Shown piece by piece: positions 8,458 to 18,960 of a stretch of DNA of 64,000 nt. Source of the stretch: JAMXLO01 sp963812505. Lineage in GTDB: Bacteria > Pseudomonadota > Alphaproteobacteria > Acetobacterales > Acetobacteraceae. A program made the translations under genes and the position numbers. Location: contig CAWEVM010000015.1 in the NCBI GenBank assembly GCA_963812505.1, positions 447,842 through 511,841 of the forward strand, in the 5' to 3' direction. Under the pieces are notes generated by a model. That model ran no database searches. It was not told where the DNA came from and saw only the letters and a list, made by a program, of their open reading frames with translations. The stretch's first letter is position 1. Each line of letters starts with the position of its first letter.

Positions 8458-11400
8458 GCTGACCAAAGCTCGCGATAAGCCGCCTCGACATGCCGCGCGA
8501 GGTCCGCTGCATCACACAGCGGAGAATCCTCGACGCGCTGGCGCAACGCGGCACGGATCCGGGCAAGCTCACGCGTGTCAGCGGCGGCGGCAAGGGCGCG
8601 GGCAACGTAGCTATCGGCGTCCCCACTGACCCAGTCGTCCATCCCAACGGCATGCAGGATCATCGCTCCGAACCGTCCGACGCTCGGGCGTCCTGCCAGC
8701 GAGACGACAGGCACTCCCTGCCATAATGCCTCGATCGTGGTGGTACCGGCATTGTGGGGGAACGGGTCGAGCGCAATATCGATCGCGCCGTACCGCTGGC
8801 AGGTGACTGGCTGGGGTGCTGTCGCGATCAGCTCGAGCCTGCCGCGATCGACACCCTGCGTGGCAAACCGCCTGGCGATCAGATCACGGAATGCCGGTTC
8901 ACGGTATGGCAGGCTGTTCAGCACCAGCCGCGCTGCCGGCACATCATGCAGGATGCGCGCCCACGTGGCGATGACCGCGTCGTTCAACCGCTCCGTTCGT
9001 CCGAAATACCCGAAGGTGACGAAGCCATTGGCAAGTGCTGGAAGCGGAGCAACGGGCGGCATCGCATCCGGCGGTGCATATGCCAGAGGGATGCGTGGCA
9101 GCCGTATAATGCGCTCGCTGAACAGCCCATCAGAGCCGGGCGGAGCCAGCACCGCATCCGCCAGGAAGGCATCCATCGCGGAAAGGCCCGAGGTGTACCC
9201 GTGCCCCAACAGATATTCGATCTGCACGGGGGCCGGCCCGCGTGCGAAGACCAGCAGACGGCTGCCGGCAGTATGGCCGGTGACGTCGACCAGTACGTCA
9301 ATGCCGTCTCGCCGGATCAAATCGGCGACTGCCGCATCATCCAGGTTGACGATGTTGCGCCAGTGTTCGACAAGCGCGCGGAACCGCGCTGTGACAGCAT
9401 CAGGTGCGGTGACCGCCGCATAGCAGAACACCTCGATACATGACCGGTCATGTGCGGCCAACAGCGGCTCGGCGAACCATGCCACTGGATGTTGACGGAA
9501 ATCGGCGGAAACATAGCCGACGCGCAGACGGCGTCGTGCGTTCGACCGGTCTACGACCATCCGGGGTTTTTGCGGCGCGAGCGCAGCAGCATGCCGGCGG
9601 TCCCACGCAACGTATTCGGCAAATATTGCTGCCCCACTCAGATCGTTGCGGTAATTGAGAGAGAAGAGCAGATTGCTGTGCGCGACGTGGTAGTCGGGCC
9701 GCGCCACGAGCGCGTCGCGGCAGCATTGTTCGGCTTCAACATGTCTGCTCTGCCCCTGCAGGGCAATCGCAAGATTGGACAGAACGCGGTGGGGCTGCTT
9801 CGTTTGCGCAAGTGCGATGCGATGGTGCGCTTCGGCCTCGATTGGCCGCCCGGACTGCCCGAGCAATGCGCCGAGAGTGTCGTGGACTTGAGCGTCCACG
9901 GTATCGATCGCCACCGCCGTTCGTAACGCGGCTTCAGCTTGATCCGCCGCTCCGCGCGACATTTGGCACAGCGCCAGACTGCGCAACAACCATGGCTGAT
10001 CCGGCGCCTGGCGAAGTGCCTCGATCAGAACCGGTTCTGCTTCGTCGGCGCGATGCTGATCCAGCAGTACATTTCCCAGGTTTCCCAACGCCGCCGCAAG
10101 ACAGGGGTTGAGCTCAAGAGCGTGACGGTAGGCTGTTTCGGCTTCCGTCAGACGCCCCACCGTACGCAGCATTACGCCGAGATCAGACAGGACGCCGGCG
10201 TCCGTTGCGGTCTCAAGTGACCGGTGCAGCAGATCAGCAGCCGTCGTCGCATCCCCTTGGTTGAATTTGATCAGGCCCAGGACGTGCAGTGCGGCTGCAC
10301 TGTTCGGATCGCGCTGCAGCAGTTGCTCGGCCAGTCGGCAGGCGCCTTCCGCATCGCCTGCTGCATAGATTTGCCGCACATCGCGGGAGCCTGCTTCACA
10401 CCAGCGCCGCCACAGCGCTCGATAGGCCGCTTCCATCTCGCGAGCCAGTCCGGCCGCGTCGCGCAGCGGTGAAGCAGCGAAGCGCGCGCGCAGCCCGCCG
10501 CGCAACCGCGCCAGCGCATCAATGTCGGCCGCGGCCGTGACGGCGCGCGCCACATAGGCGTCGATATCGTTGGTGACCCAGTCATCGAGCCTGATCGCGC
10601 GTAGAATCGCGGCACCGAACCGGCCGACCGTCGGCCGACCAGCGAGCGACAGCACAGGTACGCCCTGCCATAGGGCCTCTATCGTCGTGGTGCCGGCGTT
10701 GTGCGGGAATGGGTCAAGTGCAATGTCGACCTGGCCATAGGCCGCCCATGTACGCGGCTGCGGCGACGTGTGAAGAAGCTCAAGTCGTGCATCCTCGATG
10801 CCGAGTGCGGCGAAGCGGTCCGTCATCTGCTTGCGGCTAGCCGGCTCGCTGAACGGCGCGCTGTTCAGCATTAACCGTGAACCTGGCACGGCATGTAGAA
10901 TGCGAGCCCACACGGCGAGGACTGTGTCGTTCAATCGCACCGTACGGCCGAAATACCCGAAGGTGATATAGCCATTCGCGATGGCGGGCAGGAATGCAAC
11001 GTCGGGCATCTCCGCCGGCGGCGCATACACCAGCGGTATGCGCGAAAGGCGGACAAGGCTCTCGCTGAACAGCGGTTCGGCCCCCTGTGGCGCAAGCACC
11101 GGGTCTGCCAGGAACGCGTCCATGACGGAAAGACCCGAGCTGTAGCCGTGGCCTAGCAGCCACTCCACCTGCACGGGCGCCGGCTTGCGCGCGAATGTCA
11201 GCAGCCGATTGCCGGCTGTGTGGCCCGCGAGATCAACCAGTATGTCGATCCGGTCATGCCTGATCTGTTCGGCAAGCACCTCATCACTCAGTCCTACCGT
11301 GCTATGCCAGTAATCGGACAGGGTACGAAACCGCTCGGTGACCGCATCGGGTGCCGGCACTTCCGCATAGCAATGCACTTCCACCATTGAACGATCATGC

Positions 11401-14327
11401 GCTGCCAGCAGCGGCTCCGCGAACAAGGCAACCGCGTGCTGGCGGAAGTCGGGGGAAACGTAACCAACGCGCAGCCGTCGCTCCGGCGATCGATCAAGCT
11501 CGAAGTTAGGCTGCGCTGGCATCAGTGGCTGGGCATGCTGAGCGTCCCATCGTCGATACTCGGCGAATATGTCCTCTGCCGATGCGTCGGTACGATAGTT
11601 GAGGCAGAATAGAATGTTGCTGTGCGGCAGAGCGCGATCGGGTCGCAACGCCAACGCGTGGCGCAGGGCTGTCTCGGCCTCCGCAAGTCGCCCTTGGCGC
11701 ATCAAGGCCAGACCAAGGTTGTTGTGCCCGTCGGGATTACTTGTATCGCATGCGATGGCCTGTCGAGCCGCCTCTTCCGCTTGCCGGGCATGTCCTGCCA
11801 GAGCAAGCACCCAGGCAAGATTGACCCAGGCATCGGCGAAGTCCGGCGCAATCTGCACTGCCGTGCGATAGCAGCCGGCGCTTTCGTCGTAGCGACCAAC
11901 ATCGCGGAGAATGTTGCCAAGGTTGTTGTGTGCCGCGACCGCGTCTGGTTCCAGCGTCAGCGCGCTGCGTGCGGCGCTTTCGGCGTCGGCGAGCCGACCC
12001 AATTTGCGCAGGATCGCGGCATGATTCGCATGCAGCTCAGCCTGCGCAGGTGCGCATACGATTGCCGCCCGAAGATGGGTGTCAGCCTCTGTCTGCCGGT
12101 TGTCGTGGTAGGCCAGTAGACCTAGCACATGATGGGCATCGGCAGCTGTTTCGTCGCGTCGAAGCATGCGGTGCGCCAGTTCGGCAGCGGCGTGCTGATG
12201 GCCTTCCGTGTAGAGGTGATGCAGGCGTGCGACGTCACCCTCACACCATTCATCCCATAACATGCGGTATGTGGCCTCGATGGCACGTGCCAGACCAGCA
12301 GCGTCGCACAGTGGCGAAGCGGCAACTCTTTTCCGCAAGTCCTGCCGCACTCGCACCAGCAATGGAAGATCTGACGCGGCGGCCAAGGCACGCTTCACAT
12401 AACCGTCAATCGTATCGGCTACCCAATCTTCCAGCCCAACCGCGTGCAGGATGCTTGAACCGAACCGACCGACTGTCGGCCGCCCTGCAAGTGATACGAC
12501 TGGGACACCCTCCCACAGCGCCTCGATGGTCGTTGTGCCCGCATTGTGGGGAAACGGATCCAGGGCAATGTCGATGCCGCCATAGGCGGCCCATACGCTC
12601 GGCTGCGGCGCGCTGTAGACGAGATCCAGTCTCGCCGGCTCGATACCCTCCCGGGCAAAGCGCGCCAAAAACATCTCACGGAATGCCGCTTCCTGGAATG
12701 GCTTGTTGTCCAGGACCAGCCGCGACGACGGCACTGCGTGCAGGATATCGGCCCAGGTCGCGATAACCATATCGTTCAGCCGTTCGGTCCGACCGAAATG
12801 GCCAAAGGTGACGTGGCCGTTGCTCAGTGCCGGGAGCGCTGTAACTGGTGGCATGCCGTCTGGTGGCGCGTAGGCAAGCGGTATGCGGGACAAGCGGATC
12901 AGACGTTCGCTGAACAAAGCATCCGCGCCAGCGGGAGCGAGGTGGGTATCGGCGAGGAATGCGTCCATAGCCGACATGCCGGTGCTGTATCCGTGCCCGA
13001 GCAGATACGTCACCTGAACCGGCGCCGGGCGGCGAGCAAACGTCAGTAGCCGGTTGCCCGCGCTATGGCCTGCGAGATCGACCAGAACGTCAATCTTGTC
13101 TGTGCTGATCTGCTCGGCGAGTTGGGCGTCGGTGAGACCGATCGTGTTTTGCCAGTGGTCGCTGAGCAAACGAAATCGTTCGGTGGTAGCGTCCTCGGCG
13201 GCGACGCCTGAATAAAGGTAGAGTTCCACTCTCGATCTGTCGTGGGCGGCGATCAAGGGTTCCGCGAACATTGCAACCGTGTGCTGGCGGAAGTCGGCCG
13301 AGACGTACCCAACGCGCAGTCGCCGCCCGGGAGTTCGATCCAACGTGTAGTTCGGCGTCATCGGCGCGTGATGCCTGGCATGGCGACGATCCCACGCATC
13401 GTACTCGGCAAAGACTGCTTCCCCTGTGACATCCGTCCGGTAATTAAGGGCGAACAGCAGATTGCCATGACCAGCTGCGTAGTCCGGCCGCATCGCCAAC
13501 GCCTTGCGATAACATGCCTCAGCCTCGGCGTAGCGGCCCTGGGTGAGCAGTGCCACTCCGAGATTGGTCAGCCAACAATGTTGGTCCGGTGCCAGGCTGA
13601 TCGCCGTGCGGCTTGCCGACTCAGCCGCGATGGGCCAACCAGAGCGCGCGAGCAGGGCGCCGATATTGCCATGTGCCAGTGCGTGTCCAGGATCCAGGGT
13701 CAACGCCCGACGGAATGCCACAAGTGCTTCAGTATTGTGATCCAATGCGAGAAGTATGGTTCCGATATTGCAATGGGCGACGGTGCATGCTGGGTCGTGC
13801 TGCACGGCCTCGCGGAAGGCTGACAGCGACTCGTTGAGGCGTCCCTGGCATTGCAGCGATAGCCCGAGACCGTTCCACGCCTTCGAGTAATCGGCTCGGA
13901 TACCGAGAGCGGCACGGAACGCCTTTTCGGCTTCGGCAATACGAAGCTGTTCGTTCAAGAGGTTGCCCAGATTGAAGTGTGCCGCGGCGCACTTCGGATC
14001 GATGGCAATTGCTCGACGGTACGCCGTTTCCGCAGCATCGTCTTGCCCGAGTGCCCCAAGCGAGATACCAAGATTTGAAAAGTCGGCCGCACCTTCGGCG
14101 ATCGGCCCCAGTAGCTGCACAGCATCTGCATATCGTCCTGACTGATGTGCAATATCGCTGAGCGCGCGTGGCGCCAGGGGGTCATTCGGGTTACGCAGAA
14201 GTGTGGCCCTCCAATGTGCCTCAGCGAACGCCAGATCGCCGCTCTGCCAAGCGGCGACTGCGCCGGGGATGCCGGCCGGGGCCGCCGACCGTGCGTTCCG
14301 TCTCGCGACCCGGACCGAGCTCTTCAT
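8451..14327 (-). CDS. Three-module TPR + GT41 (SPINDLY/OGT-type) glycosyltransferase
   Basis: A 1,958-residue single frame made of three consecutive copies of a TPR array plus a GT41 catalytic domain. Catalytic modules lie at about residues 335-700, 950-1310 and 1600-1958; TPRs occupy ~1-310, ~705-910 and ~1320-1560 (motifs such as AHFNLGNLLNEQ and AHNNLGNILRDVGRYDESAG). Each module has RVGYVS(A/P)DFRQH with the conserved His, (V)DLAGH(T/S)AGNRLL or equivalent, a GHGYS/T-SG loop, and DIALDPFPHNAGTTTIEALW followed by GVPV(V/L)SLAGRP. By memory alignment the nucleotide-contacting Lys of human OGT falls at an Arg in all three (RTERLND, RTVRLND, RTERLND). GT41 enzymes modify Ser/Thr, or Asn in HMW1C, of cytoplasmic protein substrates. 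Thirteen bases separate it from the upstream RTX-like gene, its likely substrate by context. Confidence 0.93.
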   Translation of the reverse strand: MKSSVRVARRNARSAAPAGIPGAVAAWQSGDLAFAEAHWRATLLRNPNDPLAPRALSDIAHQSGRYADAVQLLGPIAEGAADFSNLGISLGALGQDDAAETAYRRAIAIDPKCAAAHFNLGNLLNEQLRIAEAEKAFRAALGIRADYSKAWNGLGLSLQCQGRLNESLSAFREAVQHDPACTVAHCNIGTILLALDHNTEALVAFRRALTLDPGHALAHGNIGALLARSGWPIAAESASRTAISLAPDQHCWLTNLGVALLTQGRYAEAEACYRKALAMRPDYAAGHGNLLFALNYRTDVTGEAVFAEYDAWDRRHARHHAPMTPNYTLDRTPGRRLRVGYVSADFRQHTVAMFAEPLIAAHDRSRVELYLYSGVAAEDATTERFRLLSDHWQNTIGLTDAQLAEQISTDKIDVLVDLAGHSAGNRLLTFARRPAPVQVTYLLGHGYSTGMSAMDAFLADTHLAPAGADALFSERLIRLSRIPLAYAPPDGMPPVTALPALSNGHVTFGHFGRTERLNDMVIATWADILHAVPSSRLVLDNKPFQEAAFREMFLARFAREGIEPARLDLVYSAPQPSVWAAYGGIDIALDPFPHNAGTTTIEALWEGVPVVSLAGRPTVGRFGSSILHAVGLEDWVADTIDGYVKRALAAASDLPLLVRVRQDLRKRVAASPLCDAAGLARAIEATYRMLWDEWCEGDVARLHHLYTEGHQHAAAELAHRMLRRDETAADAHHVLGLLAYHDNRQTEADTHLRAAIVCAPAQAELHANHAAILRKLGRLADAESAARSALTLEPDAVAAHNNLGNILRDVGRYDESAGCYRTAVQIAPDFADAWVNLAWVLALAGHARQAEEAARQAIACDTSNPDGHNNLGLALMRQGRLAEAETALRHALALRPDRALPHSNILFCLNYRTDASAEDIFAEYRRWDAQHAQPLMPAQPNFELDRSPERRLRVGYVSPDFRQHAVALFAEPLLAAHDRSMVEVHCYAEVPAPDAVTERFRTLSDYWHSTVGLSDEVLAEQIRHDRIDILVDLAGHTAGNRLLTFARKPAPVQVEWLLGHGYSSGLSVMDAFLADPVLAPQGAEPLFSESLVRLSRIPLVYAPPAEMPDVAFLPAIANGYITFGYFGRTVRLNDTVLAVWARILHAVPGSRLMLNSAPFSEPASRKQMTDRFAALGIEDARLELLHTSPQPRTWAAYGQVDIALDPFPHNAGTTTIEALWQGVPVLSLAGRPTVGRFGAAILRAIRLDDWVTNDIDAYVARAVTAAADIDALARLRGGLRARFAASPLRDAAGLAREMEAAYRALWRRWCEAGSRDVRQIYAAGDAEGACRLAEQLLQRDPNSAAALHVLGLIKFNQGDATTAADLLHRSLETATDAGVLSDLGVMLRTVGRLTEAETAYRHALELNPCLAAALGNLGNVLLDQHRADEAEPVLIEALRQAPDQPWLLRSLALCQMSRGAADQAEAALRTAVAIDTVDAQVHDTLGALLGQSGRPIEAEAHHRIALAQTKQPHRVLSNLAIALQGQSRHVEAEQCCRDALVARPDYHVAHSNLLFSLNYRNDLSGAAIFAEYVAWDRRHAAALAPQKPRMVVDRSNARRRLRVGYVSADFRQHPVAWFAEPLLAAHDRSCIEVFCYAAVTAPDAVTARFRALVEHWRNIVNLDDAAVADLIRRDGIDVLVDVTGHTAGSRLLVFARGPAPVQIEYLLGHGYTSGLSAMDAFLADAVLAPPGSDGLFSERIIRLPRIPLAYAPPDAMPPVAPLPALANGFVTFGYFGRTERLNDAVIATWARILHDVPAARLVLNSLPYREPAFRDLIARRFATQGVDRGRLELIATAPQPVTCQRYGAIDIALDPFPHNAGTTTIEALWQGVPVVSLAGRPSVGRFGAMILHAVGMDDWVSGDADSYVARALAAAADTRELARIRAALRQRVEDSPLCDAADLARHVEAAYRELWSAC

Positions 14328-14340
14328 TCAATGACCCTGG

Positions 14341-17300
14341 CTAGACTTGTGTGAAGCTGCTTGCGTTGTAGATCCACGGGGTGTTGCTGCTGCTGTCGAC
14401 CACGCCCACAAGCGTGCCACCACCAGTAAAGTTGCCGTTGCCGCTGTAATACAGTTCGCCGGTGTTTTGTTGGTAAACGAACGCGCCATTGCCGCCGTTC
14501 ATGACAGGGACCGCGAGTCGGGATGCGGCGTCGGCAACCGCCTTGAGGGTCGTGCCGTCGGCCAGCGCGGCACCGTTCAAGTCGTACGTGTTGGTGGTCA
14601 ATATCGAGCTCCCCGTTGTGTCGAGCGCAATCTTGTTTCCGTTGGCAGCGCTGAAGTTCTGAACCGTGGTATAGTTGCCGGCGGAGTTCTGATCGAACAC
14701 GAACTGGTCGGCGCCGGTATTGCCGGTGATGAAGTTTGCACCGCCACGGCCAACAACCATGCTGGCTGTAGATCCGGTCAGTACGAAGGTATCATTGCCT
14801 GAACCGCCGAATGCGGTTTCGGTGTTAGCGACGCTGGCGACGTTGGTGAAGTTTGCCAATTGAAGTGTGTTGCTTCCGGTGCCGAGGTCGACGCTGCCGC
14901 CGACCAATGCGGTATTGTAGGTGACTGTGTCGGCGCCCGAGCCACCGATCAGGGTGTTGACGTTGCTGACCGAGCCGGTGTTGCCGCCGGCGGCGAGGGT
15001 GAGCTTGTTGACCCCGGTGCCGAGATCGATCTGCATCGCGGTGGTGAAGCCGGTGCCAAGGGTGATGGTGTCGGCGCCGGTGCCGCCGGTGACGGTCTCG
15101 GTGTTCGCCACCGTGGCGGTATTGGTGAAGTTGCCGAAGGTGAGGGTGTCACTGCCGCCGCCGAGGTCAATCGAGGCACTGACAGCGGCGGCACCCAGGG
15201 TGATGGTATCGGCGCCGGTGCCACCGATCAGTGTGGTGGTGTTCTTGACGGTGCCGGTGTTGGCGACGTTGGCCAGGCTGAGCTTGTTGCTGCCTGCGCC
15301 GAGGTCGACCGCCATGGCCGTGGTCAGCGCGCCGCTCAGGGTGACGCTGTCGGCCCCGGTTCCCCCGGTGATGGTCTCGGTGTTGGCCACTGTGGCGGAG
15401 TTGGTGAAGTTGCCGAAGATGAGGCTGTCGCTGCCGGCGCCGAGATCGACGGAGGCGTTGGACACGGCGGTGCTCAGGGTGACGGTGTCGTTGCCGGTAC
15501 CGCCTGCGATGGTCTCGGTATTGGCCACCGTGGCGGAGTTGGTGGGGCTGCCGAAGGTGAGCGTGTCGTTGCCGGCGCCGAGATCGATGGAGCCGCCGAC
15601 CAATGCGGTATTGTAGGTGACTGTGTCGTCGCCCGAGCCACCGATCAGGGTGTTGACGTTGCTGACCGAGCCGGTGTTGCCGCCGGCGGCGAGGGTGAGC
15701 TTGTTGACCCCGGTGCCGAGATCGATCTGCATCGCGGTGGTGAAGCCGGTGCCAAGGGTGATGGTGTCGGCGCCGGTGCCGCCGGTGACGGTCTCGGTGT
15801 TCGCCACTGTGGCGGTATTGGTGAAGTTGCCGAAGGTGAGGGTGTCACTGCCGCCGCCGAGGTCAATCGAGGCACTGACAGCGGCGGCACCCAGGGTGAT
15901 GGTATCGGCGCCGGTGCCACCGATCAGTGTGGTGGTGTTCTTGACGGTGCCGGTGTTGGCGACGTTGGCCAGGCTGAGCTTGTTGCTGCCTGCGCCGAGG
16001 TCGACCGCCATGGCCGTTGTCAACGCGCCGCTCAGTGTGACGCTGTCGGCCCCGGTTCCCCCGGTGATGGTCTCGGTGTTGGCCACTGTGGCGGAGTTGG
16101 TGAAGTTGCCGAAGATGAGGCTGTCGCTGCCGGCGCCGAGATCGACGGAGGCGTTGGACACGGCGGTGCTCAGGGTGACGGTGTCGTTGCCGGTACCGCC
16201 TGCGATGGTCTCGGTGTTGGCCACCGTGGCGGAATTGGTGAAGCTGCCGAAGGTGAGGGTGTCGTTGCCGGCGCCGAGGTCGACGGAGCCGCCGGTGAGA
16301 GCGGTGTTGAGAGTGATGGCATCGGCGCCCGAGCCGCCGATCAGGGTGTTGACGTTGCTGACCGAGCCGGTGTTGCCGCCGGCGGCGAGGGTGAGCTTGT
16401 TGGCGCCGGTGCCGAGATCGATCTGCATCGCGGTGGTGAACCCGGTGCCCAGGGTGATGGTGTCGGCACCGCTGCCGCCGGTGATGGTCTCAGTGTTGGC
16501 GACGGTTGCGGTGTTCGCGAAGTTGCCGAAGGTGAGGGTGTCGCTGCCGGCGCCGAGGTCGATCGAGGCACTGACCGCGGCGGCGCCCACGGTCACGGTG
16601 TCAGCACCGGTACCGCCGACGATGGTTTCGATATTGGCTGCCGTGATGGAGTTGGTGCCGTTGGCGAGAGTGAGCTTGTCGCTGCCGGCGCCGAGATCGA
16701 CGGAGCCGCTGGCGAGGGCGGTGCTCAGGGTGACGGTATCGGCGCCGGTGCCACCGATCAGCGTGTTGACGTTGCTGACGGAGCCGGTGTTGGCGAAGTT
16801 GCCAAGGGTCAGCTTGTTGGAGCCGGTGCTCAGATCGATCTGCATCGCCGTGGAGAGGGCGGTGCTCAGGGTGACGGTGTCGTTGCCGGTACCGCCTGCG
16901 ATGGTCTCGGTATTGGCCACCGTGGCGGAGTTGGTGGCGGCGGCCAAGGTCAGCGTGTCGTTGCCGGCGCCGAGATCGATGGAGCCGCCGGTGAGAGCGG
17001 TGTTGAGAGTGATGGCATCGTCGCCCGAGCCACCGATCAGGGTGTTGACGTTGCTGACCGAGCCGGTGTTGCCGCCGGCGGCGAGGGTGAGCTTGTTGAC
17101 CCCGGTGCCGAGATCGATCTGCATCGCGGTGGTGAAGCCGGTGCCAAGGGTGATGGTGTCGGCGCCGGTGCCGCCGGTGACGGTCTCGGTGTTCGCCACC
17201 GTGGCGGTATTGGTGAAGTTGCCGAAGGTGAGGGTGTCACTGCCGCCGCCGAGGTCAATCGAGGCACTGACAGCGGCGGCACCCAGGGTGATGGTATCGG

Positions 17301-18775
17301 CGCCGGTGCCACCGATCAGTGTGGTGGTGTTCTTGACGGTGCCGGTGTTGGCGACGTTGGCCAGGCTGAGCTTGTTGCTGCCTGCGCCGAGGTCGACCGC
17401 CATGGCCGTTGTCAACGCGCCGCTCAGTGTGACGCTGTCGGCCCCGGTTCCCCCGGTGATGGTCTCGGTGTTGGCCACTGTGGCGGAGTTGGTGAAGTTG
17501 CCGAAGATGAGGCTGTCGCTGCCGGCGCCGAGATCGACGGAGGCGTTGGACACGGCGGTGCTCAGGGTGACGGTGTCGTTGCCGGTACCGCCTGCGATGG
17601 TCTCGGTGTTGGCCACCGTGGCGGAGTTGGTGGCAGCGGCCGAAGGTGAGCGTGTCGTTGCCGGCGCCGAGATCGACGGAGCCGCCGGTGAGAGCGGTGT
17701 TGAGAGTGATGGCATCGGCGCCCGAGCCACCGATCAGGGTGTTGACGTTGCTGACCGAGCCGGTGTTGCCGCCGGCGGCGAGGGTGAGCTTGTTGACCCC
17801 GGTGCCGAGATCGATCTGCATCGCGGTGGTGAAGCCGGTGCCAAGGGTGATGGTGTCGGCGCCGGTGCCGCCGGTGACGGTCTCGGTGTTCGCCACCGTG
17901 GCGGTATTGGTGAAGTTGCCGAAGGTGAGGGTGTCACTGCCGCCGCCGAGGTCAATCGAGGCACTGACAGCGGCGGCACCCAGGGTGATGGTATCGGCGC
18001 CGGTGCCACCGATCAGTGTGGTGGTGTTCTTGACGGTGCCGGTGTTGGCGACGTTGGCCAGGCTGAGCTTGTTGCTGCCTGCGCCGAGGTCGACCGCCAT
18101 GGCCGTTGTCAACGCGCCGCTCAGTGTGACGCTGTCGGCCCCGGTTCCCCCGGTGATGGTCTCGGTGTTGGCCACTGTGGCGGAGTTGGTGAAGTTGCCG
18201 AAGATGAGGCTGTCGCTGCCGGCGCCGAGATCGACGGAGGCGTTGGACACGGCGGTGCTCAGGGTGACGGTGTCGTTGCCGGTACCGCCTGCGATGGTCT
18301 CGGTGTTGGCCACCGTGGCGGAATTGGTGAAGCTGCCGAAGGTGAGGGTGTCGTTGCCGGCGCCGAGGTCGACGGAGCCGCCGGTGAGAGCGGTGTTGAG
18401 AGTGATGGCATCGGCGCCCGAGCCGCCGATCAGGGTGTTGACGTTGCTGACCGAGCCGGTGTTGCCGCCGGCGGCGAGGGTGAGCTTGTTGGCGCCGGTG
18501 CCGAGATCGATCTGCATCGCGGTGGTGAACCCGGTGCCCAGGGTGATGGTATCGGCACCGGTGCCGCCGGCGATGGTCTCGGTGTTGGCCACCGTGGCCG
18601 AATTGGTGCCATTGCCCAGGGTGAGAGTGTCGCTGCCGGCTCCAAGATCAATGCTGGCGTTGGCGATCGTTCCAGTCAGTAAAATGGTGTCCGCACCCGT
18701 GCCGGAAGTAAGCGTATCGACGGTGCTGAAGGTTGCCGTATTGCCGGCATTGCCGAGACTGATGACGACTGACAC
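14341..18775 (-). CDS. RTX-like repeat protein, probable type I-secreted surface protein (one-base frameshift)
   Basis: Reconstructed product ~1,477 residues from GTG 18775 (AGGAGA six bases upstream). The frame breaks near 17630-17645, where one extra base separates residues ~1-380 from the rest. Almost the whole protein is tandem 46-47-residue units of the form DLGAGSDTLTFG...TNSATVANTE...GGTGADT(I/V)TL, containing RTX-type GGxGxDxux nonapeptides expected to bind calcium in a beta-roll. The last ~150 residues are non-repetitive (GGSGNDTFVL, then GADQFVFDQNSAGNYTTV and a Gly/Ser-rich tail), typical of a C-terminal type I secretion region; there is no N-terminal signal peptide. Rich in Thr/Ser/Asn, with N-x-S/T sequons (GNDT, SNAS, KNTT) in each unit. 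No ABC secretion genes are in the window. Confidence 0.8.
14949..18700 (-). repeat. Hierarchical coding repeat: 46/47-residue units in 696-bp higher-order repeats
   Basis: Landmark sequences recur at 14949, 15645, 16341, 17037, 17734 and 18430, that is every 696, 696, 696, 697 and 696 bases. Each 696-bp (232-residue) block holds five basic units of 46, 46, 47, 46 and 47 residues. Blocks beginning near 14949, 15645, 17037 and 17734 are almost identical at DNA level; the block around 16500-17000 is more diverged. The 697-base interval contains the frameshift. The repeats also keep two opposite-strand frames open for long stretches; these are not real genes. Confidence 0.92.
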
Positions 18776-18960
18776 GGCCCATCTCCTGGGGAAGGCGAAA
18801 CCAGGGACGGGCCGTTTTGTCCTTCCACCTGGCGTGGCTGCGCTCTTGCGCGAAGGACAGCACTACGCCTGAGACGTGAAGAAATAGTTCGTGGCCAGCC
18901 GCGCTGTTGCTGGCGGCGAAACCGCGGTCCACATTTGTTTCCCTGTCAGGAGGCACTCGC

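Noticed and set aside
14860..18682. Long plus-strand open frames (about 930 and 1,020 codons) opposite the RTX-like gene
   Set aside because: They are kept open by the repeated coding DNA on the minus strand, have repetitive low-complexity translations and no start with ribosome-binding site.
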